Source of the DNA: Pseudomonas yamanorum
Lineage (GTDB): Bacteria; Pseudomonadota; Gammaproteobacteria; Pseudomonadales; Pseudomonadaceae
Length of the DNA: 64,000 nucleotides
Direction: 5' to 3'
Assembly: GCF_900105735.1 (NCBI RefSeq)
Contig: NZ_LT629793.1
Span: forward strand, 4,898,001 to 4,962,000
Under the pieces are notes generated by a model that was not told the DNA's origin, ran no database searches, and saw nothing but the letters and a program-made list of their open reading frames with translations. Positions 1-7,923 of this stretch are shown piece by piece. The first letter of the stretch is position 1; each line of letters begins with the position of its first letter. Position numbers and translations under genes: made by a program.

Positions 1-661
1 CACGACGCAGGTACAGCGCCACTACTGCACACAGGGCGCCGATGGCGAACGGGATACGCCAGCCCCAGTCGTACAGCTGCTCGGTAGTCAGGGTCTGTTG
101 CAGCACGATCAGCACGCCAAGGGCGATGAGCTGGCCAGAGATCAGGGTTACGTACTGGAAGCTGGAGTAGAAGCCACGACGTTCCTTGGTCGCCATCTCG
201 CTGAGGTAAGTGGCGGAGGTGCCGTATTCGCCCCCGACCGACAGCCCCTGCAGTAGGCGGGCGAATACCAGCAGGATCGGCGCACCGATACCAATGGCTT
301 CATAACCCGGGCTCAGGGCAATCAGCAGCGAGCCGAAGCACATCAGGTACACCGAGGCCATCAAGGCCTTTTTACGCCCGACCTTGTCGGCGTACAGGCC
401 CATCAGCCAGCCACCAATCGGGCGCATCAGGAAGCCCACGGCGAAGATCGCGGCGGTGTTCAAGAGTTGGGCGGTGGTGTCGCCTTTCGGGAAAAAGGTC
501 TTGGCGAAGTACAGAGAGAAAGCAGCGTAGACGTACCAGTCGTACCACTCGACCATGTTGCCGACCGATCCGCTGAAGATCGACTTGATACGGCTGGAGG
601 TGGTGCGTTCTTTTGCCGGCGCAGCCGCCGACCCCAGAGGCAGGGAGTTGGAGTTATCCAT
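1..661 (-). CDS. MHS-family MFS dicarboxylate/2-oxoglutarate:H+ symporter (3' end outside window)
   Basis: Inner-membrane permease; 220 N-terminal residues are visible and the rest lies beyond position 1. The start ATG at 661 gives [10 protein letters not shown], then a hydrophilic tail and membrane segments. Family marks seen are [15 protein letters not shown] in the first segment, the loop motif [12 protein letters not shown] between TM2 and TM3, and [11 protein letters not shown] in TM4-5. These are typical of the metabolite:H+ symporter family (KgtP, PcaT). The substrate is inferred: the neighbouring DctB/DctD-like pair and the sigma-54 promoter match the Pseudomonas arrangement in which a MifR/MifS- or DctBD-type system controls 2-oxoglutarate or C4/C5-dicarboxylate uptake. 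Other carboxylates cannot be excluded. Confidence 0.88.
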   Translation of the reverse strand, partial: MDNSNSLPLGSAAAPAKERTTSSRIKSIFSGSVGNMVEWYDWYVYAAFSLYFAKTFFPKGDTTAQLLNTAAIFAVGFLMRPIGGWLMGLYADKVGRKKALMASVYLMCFGSLLIALSPGYEAIGIGAPILLVFARLLQGLSVGGEYGTSATYLSEMATKERRGFYSSFQYVTLISGQLIALGVLIVLQQTLTTEQLYDWGWRIPFAIGALCAVVALYLRR

Positions 662-721
662 TTAAGGATCCTTCATCTAATTGTTTTTGTGGAGCGCGCC
701 CGAGCGCAGCCTGGCTGGGCT

Positions 722-741
722 ATAGCAGGAGCTGTGCCAAA
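722..741 (-). promoter_or_regulatory. Sigma-54 (-24/-12) promoter of the MFS transporter
   Basis: Read on the minus strand the site is TTGGCACAGCTCCTGCTAT. It carries the invariant GG and GC exactly 10 bases apart (GG at 738-737, GC at 726-725) and a near-consensus TGGCAC box. Transcription would start near 713, giving a leader of about 50 nt before the ATG at 661. This fits activation by the sigma-54-dependent regulator encoded just upstream. Confidence 0.85.
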
Positions 742-782
742 CAGATGAAGGCCCGGTCTAGAGGGGTTTGGAGATTTTTTTG

Positions 783-828
783 AGCGGAAAGTCGCTGATG
801 ATTGAAGGGCGATGAGCGGAAAACCGCC
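783..828. promoter_or_regulatory. Candidate activator sites (two related palindromes) for the DctD-like regulator
   Basis: Two similar inverted repeats lie 45-105 bp upstream of the sigma-54 promoter: AGCGGAAAGTCGCT (783-796) and AGCGGAAAACCGCC (815-828). Both share AGCGGAAA and their starts are 32 bp apart, about three helical turns, as expected for cooperative enhancer-binding sites. Assignment to the neighbouring regulator is inferred from position. Confidence 0.45.
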
Positions 829-835
829 GACGAAG

Positions 836-947
836 ATCGCTCCCACGCTCTGCGTGGGCGCGCATCCTGTGACGCTCCGCGTCACGATTTTAAGGGCGGA
901 CGCGGAGCGTCCAGAGCTGCATTACCACGCGGAGCGTGGGAATGATC
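836..947. repeat. Interspersed palindromic repeat (CCACGCGGAGCGTGGG family)
   Basis: Nested palindromes between the MFS promoter region and the regulator: CCCACGCTCTGCGTGGG, then GTGACGCTCCGCGTCAC, then GGACGCGGAGCGTCC, then CCACGCGGAGCGTGG. The outer arms are inverted copies of each other, so the element resembles a REP doublet. This repeat type is common in intergenic DNA of fluorescent pseudomonads. Confidence 0.75.
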
Positions 948-950
948 GGT

Positions 951-2282
951 TTAGAGGAACGTGTCCCGCGCCAGGCCATGGCGCTGCATTTTTTCATTGA
1001 AGGTGCGCCGGGGCAGTTGCAGCTCGGCCAGCACCGCCTTGATATCGCCTTTGTGCCGGGTCAGTGCGGCTTTCAGGCAATGGGCTTCAAAGGCTTCCTG
1101 CTGGGCCGCCAACGATTGCCCGGCTTCGGCTTCGATACCTTCCGGCTCCGGCTCACCCAGCCCCAGCACCTGGCGTTCAGCGACGTTGGCCAGTTCCCGC
1201 ACGTTGCCCGGCCAGTCATGGCTGAGCAGGCGGCCCAGCGCCGGCCCGCTCAACGGAGCGAAGCTGCGGCCCAGGCGTTCGGCCGCGCTTTGCGCAAAGT
1301 GTTCGAACAGCAGCGGAATGTCTTCCCGGCGCTCCCGCAGCGGTGGCAGGCGCAGTTGCGCGACGGTCAGGCGGTAGGCCAAATCCTCACGGAAACGCCC
1401 GGCGCGGGCTTCGTCCAGCAGGTCCGGCTTGGTGGCAGCGATGATCCGCAAGTCCACCTTGATGCTTTGATTGGAACCGAGCCGTTCGAGTTTTTGCTCC
1501 TGCAACACCCGCAGCAATTTCACCTGCTGGGCGAGGGGCATGCTCTCAATCTCATCGAGAAACAGGGTGCCGCCGTCGGCATATTCCAGCTTGCCGATAC
1601 GCTTGCCCTGGGCGCCGGTAAACGCGCCACTTTCATGGCCGAACAGCTCGGCTTCAAACAGCTGCTCGGGAATCGCCGCGCAGTTCAGCGCCACAAATGG
1701 TTTCTTCGCCCGGGGGCCGAAATCATGCAGGCAACGGGCGACCAGTTCCTTGCCGCTGCCGGTTTCGCCGCGAATCAACACATTGACCGGCAGGCCCGCC
1801 AGGTCCAGCACTTGTCGGCGCAGGTTCTGCAAACCGCGCGACACTCCCAGCAGGCTCGATTCCAACTGAGCCCGGTGATCGGCCTGCTGATGCAGGCGGC
1901 GGTTTTCCAGCACCAGCCCGCGCTTGTCCAGCGCCCGGCGCAGGCTGCTGAGCAGGGCCTCGGGGCTGAAGGGTTTTTCGAGGAAGTCGTAGGCGCCGTC
2001 GCGCATGGCTTCGACGGCCATCGGCACATCGCCGTGGCCGGTGAGCAGAATCACCGGCAGGTCGGCGTCACGCCGCTGCACTTCAGCCAGCAACTCCAGG
2101 CCGCTGAGGCCGGGCATGCGCACGTCGCTCAGGATCACCCCGGGAAAGTCCCTGGGCAATTGCGCCAGGCATTCTTCGGCGCGGCCGAACAACTGCACCT
2201 CAAAGCCCGACAGGCTCAGCCATTGCTCGACGGCCGTGCGAATGCTGGCTTCGTCATCGACCACAATCACCGCGTTCAACAT
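951..2282 (-). CDS. Sigma-54-dependent response regulator, DctD/MifR-like
   Basis: 443 residues in the NtrC-type order. The N-terminal receiver has acidic residues D9/D10, phosphoacceptor D53 (ILSDVRMPG) and K103. The AAA+ domain has Walker A GETGSGKE (172-179), the sigma-54 contact loop GAFTGA (219-224) and Walker B LFLDEI. A Fis-type helix-turn-helix ends the protein. The gene overlaps the sensor kinase upstream by 7 bp, so the two are co-transcribed. It should activate the sigma-54 promoter at 722-741. DctD and MifR are too similar to separate by eye. Confidence 0.92.
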   Translation of the reverse strand: MLNAVIVVDDEASIRTAVEQWLSLSGFEVQLFGRAEECLAQLPRDFPGVILSDVRMPGLSGLELLAEVQRRDADLPVILLTGHGDVPMAVEAMRDGAYDFLEKPFSPEALLSSLRRALDKRGLVLENRRLHQQADHRAQLESSLLGVSRGLQNLRRQVLDLAGLPVNVLIRGETGSGKELVARCLHDFGPRAKKPFVALNCAAIPEQLFEAELFGHESGAFTGAQGKRIGKLEYADGGTLFLDEIESMPLAQQVKLLRVLQEQKLERLGSNQSIKVDLRIIAATKPDLLDEARAGRFREDLAYRLTVAQLRLPPLRERREDIPLLFEHFAQSAAERLGRSFAPLSGPALGRLLSHDWPGNVRELANVAERQVLGLGEPEPEGIEAEAGQSLAAQQEAFEAHCLKAALTRHKGDIKAVLAELQLPRRTFNEKMQRHGLARDTFL

Positions 2283-4042
2283 AGGTCTGGCGTCTCCAGC
2301 GCGATAGGCAAGGTCAGGGTAAAGATCGCCCCGTCACCGTGATTGCCGGCGCTCAGGCGACCGCCGAGTTCGTGGACGATAGCGTACGACACGGCGAGCC
2401 CCAAGCCGAGCCCGTCGCCCACAGGCTTAGTGGTGAAGAACGGGTCGAACACGCTGTTGAGGTTTTCCTCGGCGATCCCGCCGCCGCTGTCGCTGACGGT
2501 CAGGCACCACAGCTGTTGATCGGCATGCAGGCGGATTTCCAGGCGTTTGCGCGGCTTGTCGGCCATGGCGTCGAGTGCGTTGCGCAGCAGGTTGATCAGC
2601 ACCTGTTCCAGGCGGATCGCGTCGCCGCGTACCCAGGCCGGGCGGGTCAAATCGAGGACAGTGCCGATGGCTTCGTCCCGCAGGCGCGCATCGAGCAAGT
2701 GCAGGGATTGGTCCACCACCGTCGCCAGGTCGAGGCGTTCGCGCAGGCCGCTGGGGCTCTTGCGGGCGAAGGTCTTCAGGTGGCCGGTGAGCGCGGCCAT
2801 GCGGGTGAGCATGTCATCCAGCGGGGTCAGGGCCTGGTAGGCGTCGTCCACCCGGCCGTGATCCAGCAGCAGCCGCAGGGTCGCCAACTGCATGCGCTGG
2901 GCGGTCAGTGGCTGGTTGATTTCGTGGGCCAGGGCCGCGGACATTTGGCCCAGCGCCGCCAGTTTGGCGGACTGCACCAAACCATCCTGGGCGGTGCGCA
3001 GGGCGCGGGTGCGTTCCTCCACCAACTGTTCAAGTTCTTCACGGCTGCGCTGGCGCAGGCGGGCGAGGCGCCAGCGTTGGGTCAGGAACAGCACCAGGAA
3101 CACCAGCGCCAGCCATGAGCCGGCGGCAGCGAGGCCGGCGTTGCGTTGGTCCTCAAAGGCAACCTGTGGTTTGCGCAACAGGTGCAAGGTCCAGCCTTCG
3201 GCTTTCAGCGGCAGGGATTCCCAGATGTAGTTGGCCTTGCCGTCGGGGCCATCGACGCGCATCAGGTGGCTGTTCTCGTCAAAGCGCTGCAACGCTTCAG
3301 CGTCCAGCGGCAGCAGCTGTTTCTTGTCGTATTGGCGAGTGGCCTTGAGTTCGGCGTGGTCGCTGTCCGACAACGGACGCAGCGCGCGGTAGCGCCAGCC
3401 CGGCTGGTTGGCGATAAACACAATACCCCGCGCATCGCTGACCAGCAGCAAGTCATTGCCCTGGGCCCACTCGCGCTCCAGTTCCGGGAACTCCAACTTG
3501 ACCACCATGGCGCCGAGGAATTGTTCGTTCTCGCCGACCACCGCGCTGGAGAGGAAATACCCCGGAATCCCGGTGGTCACCCCCACCGCATAAAACCGCC
3601 CGGTGCCCTGGCTCAAGGTTTGGCTGAAATAGGGACGAAATGCATAGTTGTGCCCCACATAACTGCTGGGCAGGTTCCAGTTGCTGGCGGCCACGGCGAG
3701 GCCGTTGCGGTCCATCAGTTCCAGGGTCGAGGACTGGGCGGCGCCATTGATGCGCTCCAGCTTGCGGTTGAGCAAATCCTGGGTGGCGGTGTCCAGCGGG
3801 CCCTTCAAGGCGCTGATCATTTCCGAGTCCAGGGCCAGTACGGCGGGCAGGGCGCGGTAACGTTCGATCAGGGTGTGCAGTGAGTTGCCATAGAGCATGA
3901 GCTGCTGATTGGCGCGGGCAGCGTCATCCACCAGGGCCAGGCGTTCGGCGTGGCGGGTAGCCAGGGCGGCAGCCAGGACCGCGCCGGCGATGATCAGCAA
4001 GGAGTAGAAGGTCAAACGCAGCGGGCGGGGAATCGCAATCAT
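2276..4042 (-). CDS. DctB-like sensor histidine kinase
   Basis: 588 residues from ATG 4042 (MIAIPRPLRL). The frame is open further upstream, but that part runs into a REP element and is not used. A membrane segment at about 8-29 and another at about 297-320 bracket a periplasmic double-Cache-like sensor with HNYAFRPYFSQ. A short coiled coil leads to the H-box ALAHEINQPL, the N-box NLLRNALDAM, DSGGGI and the GLGLGLA lid region. This is the layout of DctB, which senses C4-dicarboxylates in the periplasm. Its partner is the overlapping response regulator downstream. Confidence 0.9.
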   Translation of the reverse strand: MIAIPRPLRLTFYSLLIIAGAVLAAALATRHAERLALVDDAARANQQLMLYGNSLHTLIERYRALPAVLALDSEMISALKGPLDTATQDLLNRKLERINGAAQSSTLELMDRNGLAVAASNWNLPSSYVGHNYAFRPYFSQTLSQGTGRFYAVGVTTGIPGYFLSSAVVGENEQFLGAMVVKLEFPELEREWAQGNDLLLVSDARGIVFIANQPGWRYRALRPLSDSDHAELKATRQYDKKQLLPLDAEALQRFDENSHLMRVDGPDGKANYIWESLPLKAEGWTLHLLRKPQVAFEDQRNAGLAAAGSWLALVFLVLFLTQRWRLARLRQRSREELEQLVEERTRALRTAQDGLVQSAKLAALGQMSAALAHEINQPLTAQRMQLATLRLLLDHGRVDDAYQALTPLDDMLTRMAALTGHLKTFARKSPSGLRERLDLATVVDQSLHLLDARLRDEAIGTVLDLTRPAWVRGDAIRLEQVLINLLRNALDAMADKPRKRLEIRLHADQQLWCLTVSDSGGGIAEENLNSVFDPFFTTKPVGDGLGLGLAVSYAIVHELGGRLSAGNHGDGAIFTLTLPIALETPDLC

Positions 4043-4098
4043 ACGAAGATGAACAGTGCAATTAGGGGCGAGCACCATAGCACGCGGCGCATGGCTGT

Positions 4099-4207
4099 TG
4101 TGGCGAGGGAGCTTGCTCCCGCTGGGGCGCGTAGCGGCCCCAAAAAATGGGAGCGCTGAGTACTGGAGCGCCAGCCCGGTCCAGCGGGAGCAAGCTCCCT
4201 CGCCACA
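4099..4207. repeat. REPIN (GAGGGAGCTTGCTCCC family)
   Basis: Two inverted REP arms of about 27 bp, each containing GGCGAGGGAGCTTGCTCCCG or its complement (4099-4126 and 4181-4207), around a spacer of about 54 bp. It sits between the sensor kinase start and the fumarase terminator. Confidence 0.85.
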
Positions 4208-4225
4208 GTGAGAGGTGCATGGCAC

Positions 4226-4255
4226 AAAAAAAGGCGACCGTAGTGGTCGCCTTTT
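4226..4255 (-). terminator. Intrinsic terminator of fumarase gene
   Basis: Stem AAGGCGACC / GGTCGCCTT with a 5-nt loop. On the minus strand it is followed by a run of seven T. It lies 20 bp past the fumarase stop codon. Confidence 0.9.
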
Positions 4256-4274
4256 ATCCTTGCAGCGGAAATGC

Positions 4275-5798
4275 TTACTGCACTTCTACCGCCAGGCTTT
4301 CACTGATCTTTTTCTGCCAGATGGCAGGACCGGTGATGTGTACCGACTCGCCCTTGCTATCCACTGCAACGGTAACCGGCATGTCTTTTACGTCGAACTC
4401 GTAGATCGCTTCCATACCCAGCTCGGCGAACGCCACGACGCGGGATTTCTTGATGGCCTGGGCCACCAGGTAAGCCGCGCCGCCCACTGCCATCAGGTAA
4501 ACCGCCTTGTGGTCCTTGATCGCTTCGATAGCGGTCGGACCGCGCTCGGATTTGCCGATCATGCCCAACAGGCCGGTTTGCTCGAGGATCTGGCGAGTGA
4601 ACTTGTCCATCCGCGTGGCGGTGGTCGGACCGGCAGGCCCAACCACTTCTTCGCGCACCGGATCAACCGGGCCGACGTAGTAGATGAAGCGACCCTTGAG
4701 GTCCACCGGCAGGGTTTCGCCCTTGTTCAGCATCTCGACCATGCGCTTGTGCGCCGCGTCGCGACCGGTGAGCATCTTGCCGTTGAGCAGTACGGTTTCG
4801 CCCGGCTTCCAGCTCTGTACGTCTTCCGGGGTCAGGGTGTCGAGGTTGACGCGACGGGCCGACGGGCCGGCTTCCCAGACGATTTCCGGGTAGGCGTCCA
4901 GCGGTGGTGCTTCCAGCGACGCAGGGCCCGAGCCGTCGAGCACGAAGTGCGCGTGACGGGTGGCGGCGCAGTTGGGGATCATGCATACCGGCAGCGAGGC
5001 CGCGTGGGTCGGGTAGTCCATGATTTTCACGTCGAGCACGGTGGTCAGGCCACCCAGGCCCTGGGCGCCGATGCCCAGTTGGTTGACCTTCTCGAACAGC
5101 TCCAGGCGCATCTCTTCGATACGGTTGGACGGGCCGCGCTTTTTCAGCTCGTGGATGTCGATGGATTCCATCAACACTTCCTTGGCCATCACGGCGGCCT
5201 TCTCGGCGGTGCCGCCGATGCCAATGCCGAGCATGCCCGGTGGGCACCAGCCGGCGCCCATGGTCGGAACGGTCTTCAGTACCCAGTCGACGATCGAGTC
5301 GGACGGGTTGAGCATGGCCATTTTCGACTTGTTCTCGGAACCACCGCCTTTGGCGGCCACGTCCACTTCCACGGTGTTACCGGGGACGATGGAGTAGTGG
5401 ATCACGGCCGGGGTGTTGTCCTTGGTGTTTTTACGCGCACCGGCCGGGTCGGCGAGGATCGAGGCCCGCAGCACGTTTTCCGGCAAGTTGTACGCCTGGC
5501 GCACGCCTTGGTTGATCATGTCGTCCAGGCTCATGGTGGCGCCATCCCAGCGCACGTCCATGCCGACACGTACGAATACGGTGACAATCCCGGTGTCCTG
5601 GCAGATCGGGCGGTGGCCGGTGGCACACATGCGCGAGTTGATCAGGATCTGTGCCATGGAGTCACGGGCCGCTGGCGATTCTTCGCGCAGGTAGGCTTCG
5701 TGCATCGCCTGGATGAAGTCAACGGGATGGTAATAGGAAATGAATTGCAGGGCGTCAGCAACGCTCTGAATCAGGTCGTCTTGCTTGATCACGGTCAT
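4275..5798 (-). CDS. fumA: Fumarate hydratase, class I (iron-sulfur)
   Basis: 507 residues from ATG 5798 (MTVIKQDD), preceded by GGAG at good spacing; an in-frame ATG further upstream is not needed. It hydrates fumarate to malate in the TCA cycle. The N-terminal class I fumarase domain contains CATGHRPICQDTG and the C-terminal beta domain contains GPTTATRMDKF. Cysteines for the oxygen-sensitive 4Fe-4S cluster are present (CATGHRPICQDTG and CMIPNCAAT). The length equals that of other Pseudomonas class I fumarases and is shorter than E. coli FumA. It is a monocistronic unit with its own terminator and a hairpin in its leader. Confidence 0.95.
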   Translation of the reverse strand: MTVIKQDDLIQSVADALQFISYYHPVDFIQAMHEAYLREESPAARDSMAQILINSRMCATGHRPICQDTGIVTVFVRVGMDVRWDGATMSLDDMINQGVRQAYNLPENVLRASILADPAGARKNTKDNTPAVIHYSIVPGNTVEVDVAAKGGGSENKSKMAMLNPSDSIVDWVLKTVPTMGAGWCPPGMLGIGIGGTAEKAAVMAKEVLMESIDIHELKKRGPSNRIEEMRLELFEKVNQLGIGAQGLGGLTTVLDVKIMDYPTHAASLPVCMIPNCAATRHAHFVLDGSGPASLEAPPLDAYPEIVWEAGPSARRVNLDTLTPEDVQSWKPGETVLLNGKMLTGRDAAHKRMVEMLNKGETLPVDLKGRFIYYVGPVDPVREEVVGPAGPTTATRMDKFTRQILEQTGLLGMIGKSERGPTAIEAIKDHKAVYLMAVGGAAYLVAQAIKKSRVVAFAELGMEAIYEFDVKDMPVTVAVDSKGESVHITGPAIWQKKISESLAVEVQ

Positions 5799-5830
5799 GA
5801 GTCGCGCTCCTCTATAAGGGAACATTCAAT

Positions 5831-5873
5831 AAAGGTGGCGTCAGTGTTGCATCGGTCGGCTGAAGCCACCTTT
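5831..5873 (-). promoter_or_regulatory. Stem-loop in the fumarase mRNA leader
   Basis: Perfect 9-bp inverted repeat AAAGGTGGC (5831-5839) / GCCACCTTT (5865-5873) with a 25-nt loop, 33 bp upstream of the fumarase ATG and downstream of the likely -10 box. It may act as an attenuator, an mRNA stabiliser or a protein-binding site; the function is unknown. Confidence 0.45.
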
Positions 5874-5920
5874 CCAAGGCACGCCAAAGTGGTGCAGGCG
5901 CGACGCTAAAAAGGCGCGGC

Positions 5921-5926
5921 AGTATA
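5921..5926 (-). promoter_or_regulatory. Probable -10 box of the fumarase promoter
   Basis: TATACT on the minus strand, about 123 bp upstream of the fumarase ATG. No good -35 element is visible at 17 bp spacing, so the promoter may need an activator. Confidence 0.4.
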
Positions 5927-6014
5927 ACCCGCCGCGGTGGCCGATACACCCGACTATGGTCAAACTCTGCCGGGCGTGATTCCCTGTAGACGCCTTTTTG
6001 ATTCGAGACCCTTG

Positions 6015-6947
6015 ATGCCTGAACTTCACGTCGGCGAACGCCACTGGTCGGTAGCCGCCGGCAGTAACCTGCTGGATGCCCTGAACCAGGCGGGTGTGGC
6101 TGTGCCCTACAGCTGCCGCGCCGGCAGCTGCCATGCCTGCCTGGTACGTTGCCAGGGTGACCTTCAGGACAATCAACCAGATGCCCTGAGCCTGGCGCAA
6201 CGCCAGGACGGCTGGCGCCTGGCTTGCCAGTGCCAGGTCATGGGTGACTTGCAGATCGAAGCCTTTGACCCGCTGCGTGATGGATTGCCTGCGACGGTGC
6301 AGAGTATCGATTGGTTGACCCCGAACGTACTGCGCCTGCGGCTGCAACCCGAGCGCGGCTTGCGCTACCGGGCGGGGCAGCATCTGGTGCTGTGGGCGGG
6401 CAGCATTGCGCGGCCGTACTCATTGGCCAGCCTGCCCCAGGACGATCCGTTTCTCGAGTTTCACATCGATTGCCGCCTGCCCGGCGAGTTCAGCGACGCC
6501 GCCCGCCAATTCAAGCCCGGTGACAGCCTGCGCCTGGGCGAACTGCGGGGCGGGGCGTTGCAGTACGACCCCGACTGGCAATCCCGGCCGCTCTGGCTGC
6601 TGGCCTCGGGCACCGGACTTGGCCCCTTGTGGGGCGTGCTACGTGAGGCCTTGCGCCAGGATCACCAAGGCGCCATCCGGGTCATTCATCTGGCCCATGA
6701 CGCTGACGGTCATTATCTGGCCGAGCCACTGGCGCAGTTGGCTGCGGCGCATCCGAACGTGACGGTCGAGCTATGGACGGCGGCCGGGTCGACTGACGCT
6801 TTGGCGCAACTGCGGCTTGTTTCCCGGCAAACTCTGGCCTTACTCTGCGGGCACCCTGCCAGCGTCGAGGCCTTCTCCAAGCGCCTGTTCCTGGCCGGAC
6901 TGCCGCGCAATCAACTGCTGGCCGATGTGTTCCTGCCCCGTGGTTGA
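6015..6947 (+). CDS. 2Fe-2S ferredoxin / FAD-NAD(P) oxidoreductase
   Basis: 310 residues from ATG 6015 (MPELHVGERHW). The plant-type 2Fe-2S domain at about 1-85 has the cluster ligands C34, C39, C42 and C71 (CRAGSCHAC...LACQC). It is followed by a ferredoxin-reductase FAD domain with RPYS (133-136) and an NAD-binding domain with LLASGTGLGPL. This is the architecture of oxygenase reductase components, but no oxygenase is nearby. The enoyl-CoA hydratase follows after 30 bp, so the two are probably co-transcribed. The electron acceptor is unknown. An upstream in-frame start at 5937 was not chosen. Confidence 0.88.
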   Translation: MPELHVGERHWSVAAGSNLLDALNQAGVAVPYSCRAGSCHACLVRCQGDLQDNQPDALSLAQRQDGWRLACQCQVMGDLQIEAFDPLRDGLPATVQSIDWLTPNVLRLRLQPERGLRYRAGQHLVLWAGSIARPYSLASLPQDDPFLEFHIDCRLPGEFSDAARQFKPGDSLRLGELRGGALQYDPDWQSRPLWLLASGTGLGPLWGVLREALRQDHQGAIRVIHLAHDADGHYLAEPLAQLAAAHPNVTVELWTAAGSTDALAQLRLVSRQTLALLCGHPASVEAFSKRLFLAGLPRNQLLADVFLPRG

Positions 6948-6977
6948 GCGCTGAATTTTCCAGCCGCGAGATTTGCC

Positions 6978-7727
6978 ATGACCGATGCCATCCTGCAGCA
7001 ACGCGAACGCGGGTTGCTGATCCTGCAGCTCAACCGCCCGGACAAGAAAAACGCCCTGACCCGCGCCATGTACAGCCAATTGGCCGAGGCGCTGGAGCAG
7101 GCGGATGCCGATACCAGCGTCAATGCCGTGTTGATTCAGGGCAGCAGTGAGTGTTTCACCGCCGGTAATGATATTGGCGACTTCCTGGAGCAACCGCCGG
7201 CTGACCTCGACAGCCCGGTGTTTCACTTCATGCGCAGCTTGCTCAATTGCCGCAAGCCGGTGATTGCGGCCGTGGCGGGTGTGGCAGTGGGAATTGGTAC
7301 GACGCTGCTGCTGCATTGTGACCTGGTGTATGTCAGCCGGGATGCGCGGTTGCGCATGCCGTTCGTCAACCTGGGGCTGTGTCCGGAGTTTGGTTCCAGC
7401 TTGATTCTGCCGCGCTTGCTGGGGCATGCCAAGGCGGCGGAGTTGTTGCTGCTGGGTGAAGGCTTTACTGGTGAGCAGGCTGCCGCTTGGGGCATTGCCA
7501 CTGAGGCATTGGGCAGCGGCGAATCAGCCCTGGCCAAGGCGCGGGAAGTCGCTGGACGGTTTGAGACCCTGGCGCCGGGTGCGGTGCAGGTCAGCAAGCA
7601 TCTGATGAAAAGCGTCGATCGCGAGCAGTTGCGCAGGGTGATCGAAGAGGAGGGGGCGTTGTTTACCCAGCGGTTGAAATCGCCGGAGGCGATTGCGGCG
7701 TTGTCGGCCTTTATCGTTCGGCGATGA
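6978..7727 (+). CDS. Enoyl-CoA hydratase/isomerase family protein
   Basis: 249 residues, crotonase fold. The oxyanion-hole segments are AGNDIGDF and AGVAVGIGTTLLLHCD; the C-terminal helices are present. Acidic residues typical of active hydratases occur around NLGLCPEFGSS, resembling the PaaG/isomerase-type branch. The substrate cannot be deduced. It lies 30 bp after the ferredoxin reductase, with the start ATG at 6978 after a weak purine-rich stretch. Confidence 0.9.
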   Translation: MTDAILQQRERGLLILQLNRPDKKNALTRAMYSQLAEALEQADADTSVNAVLIQGSSECFTAGNDIGDFLEQPPADLDSPVFHFMRSLLNCRKPVIAAVAGVAVGIGTTLLLHCDLVYVSRDARLRMPFVNLGLCPEFGSSLILPRLLGHAKAAELLLLGEGFTGEQAAAWGIATEALGSGESALAKAREVAGRFETLAPGAVQVSKHLMKSVDREQLRRVIEEEGALFTQRLKSPEAIAALSAFIVRR

Positions 7728-7750
7728 ATGGGCGTTGACTGTTCGGACGT

Positions 7751-7835
7751 CTTCGCGAGCAAGCCCGCTCCCACATTCGACCGCATTTCTTCAGGATGTA
7801 CGCGGTTAAATGTGGGAGCGGGCTTGCTCGCGAAG
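7751..7835. repeat. REPIN (GCGAGCAAGCCCGCTCCCAC family)
   Basis: Perfect 27-bp inverted arms (7751-7777 and 7809-7835) with a 31-bp spacer, between the convergent hydratase and pykA genes. Confidence 0.9.
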
Positions 7836-7873
7836 AGGCCAGTAAAGCCAATACACAAGCCAATCTGGAATGC

Positions 7874-7906
7874 AAAAAGCCCCGCCATTCACAGGGCGGG
7901 GCTTTT
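7874..7906. terminator. Bidirectional terminator between hydratase and pykA
   Basis: GC-rich stem AAAAGCCCCGCC / GGGCGGGGCTTTT with a 7-nt loop. T runs on both strands serve the two convergent genes. Confidence 0.9.
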
Positions 7907-7923
7907 GTTTTTCAGCGTGTCAC

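Noticed and set aside
936-2342. 468-codon plus-strand frame opposite the DctD-like gene
   Set aside because: Mirror frame of a clear response regulator; composition biased to Q/A/H with no motif.
4215-5909. 564-codon plus-strand frame opposite fumarase
   Set aside because: Antisense of a well-recognised enzyme; H/V/G-rich without domains.
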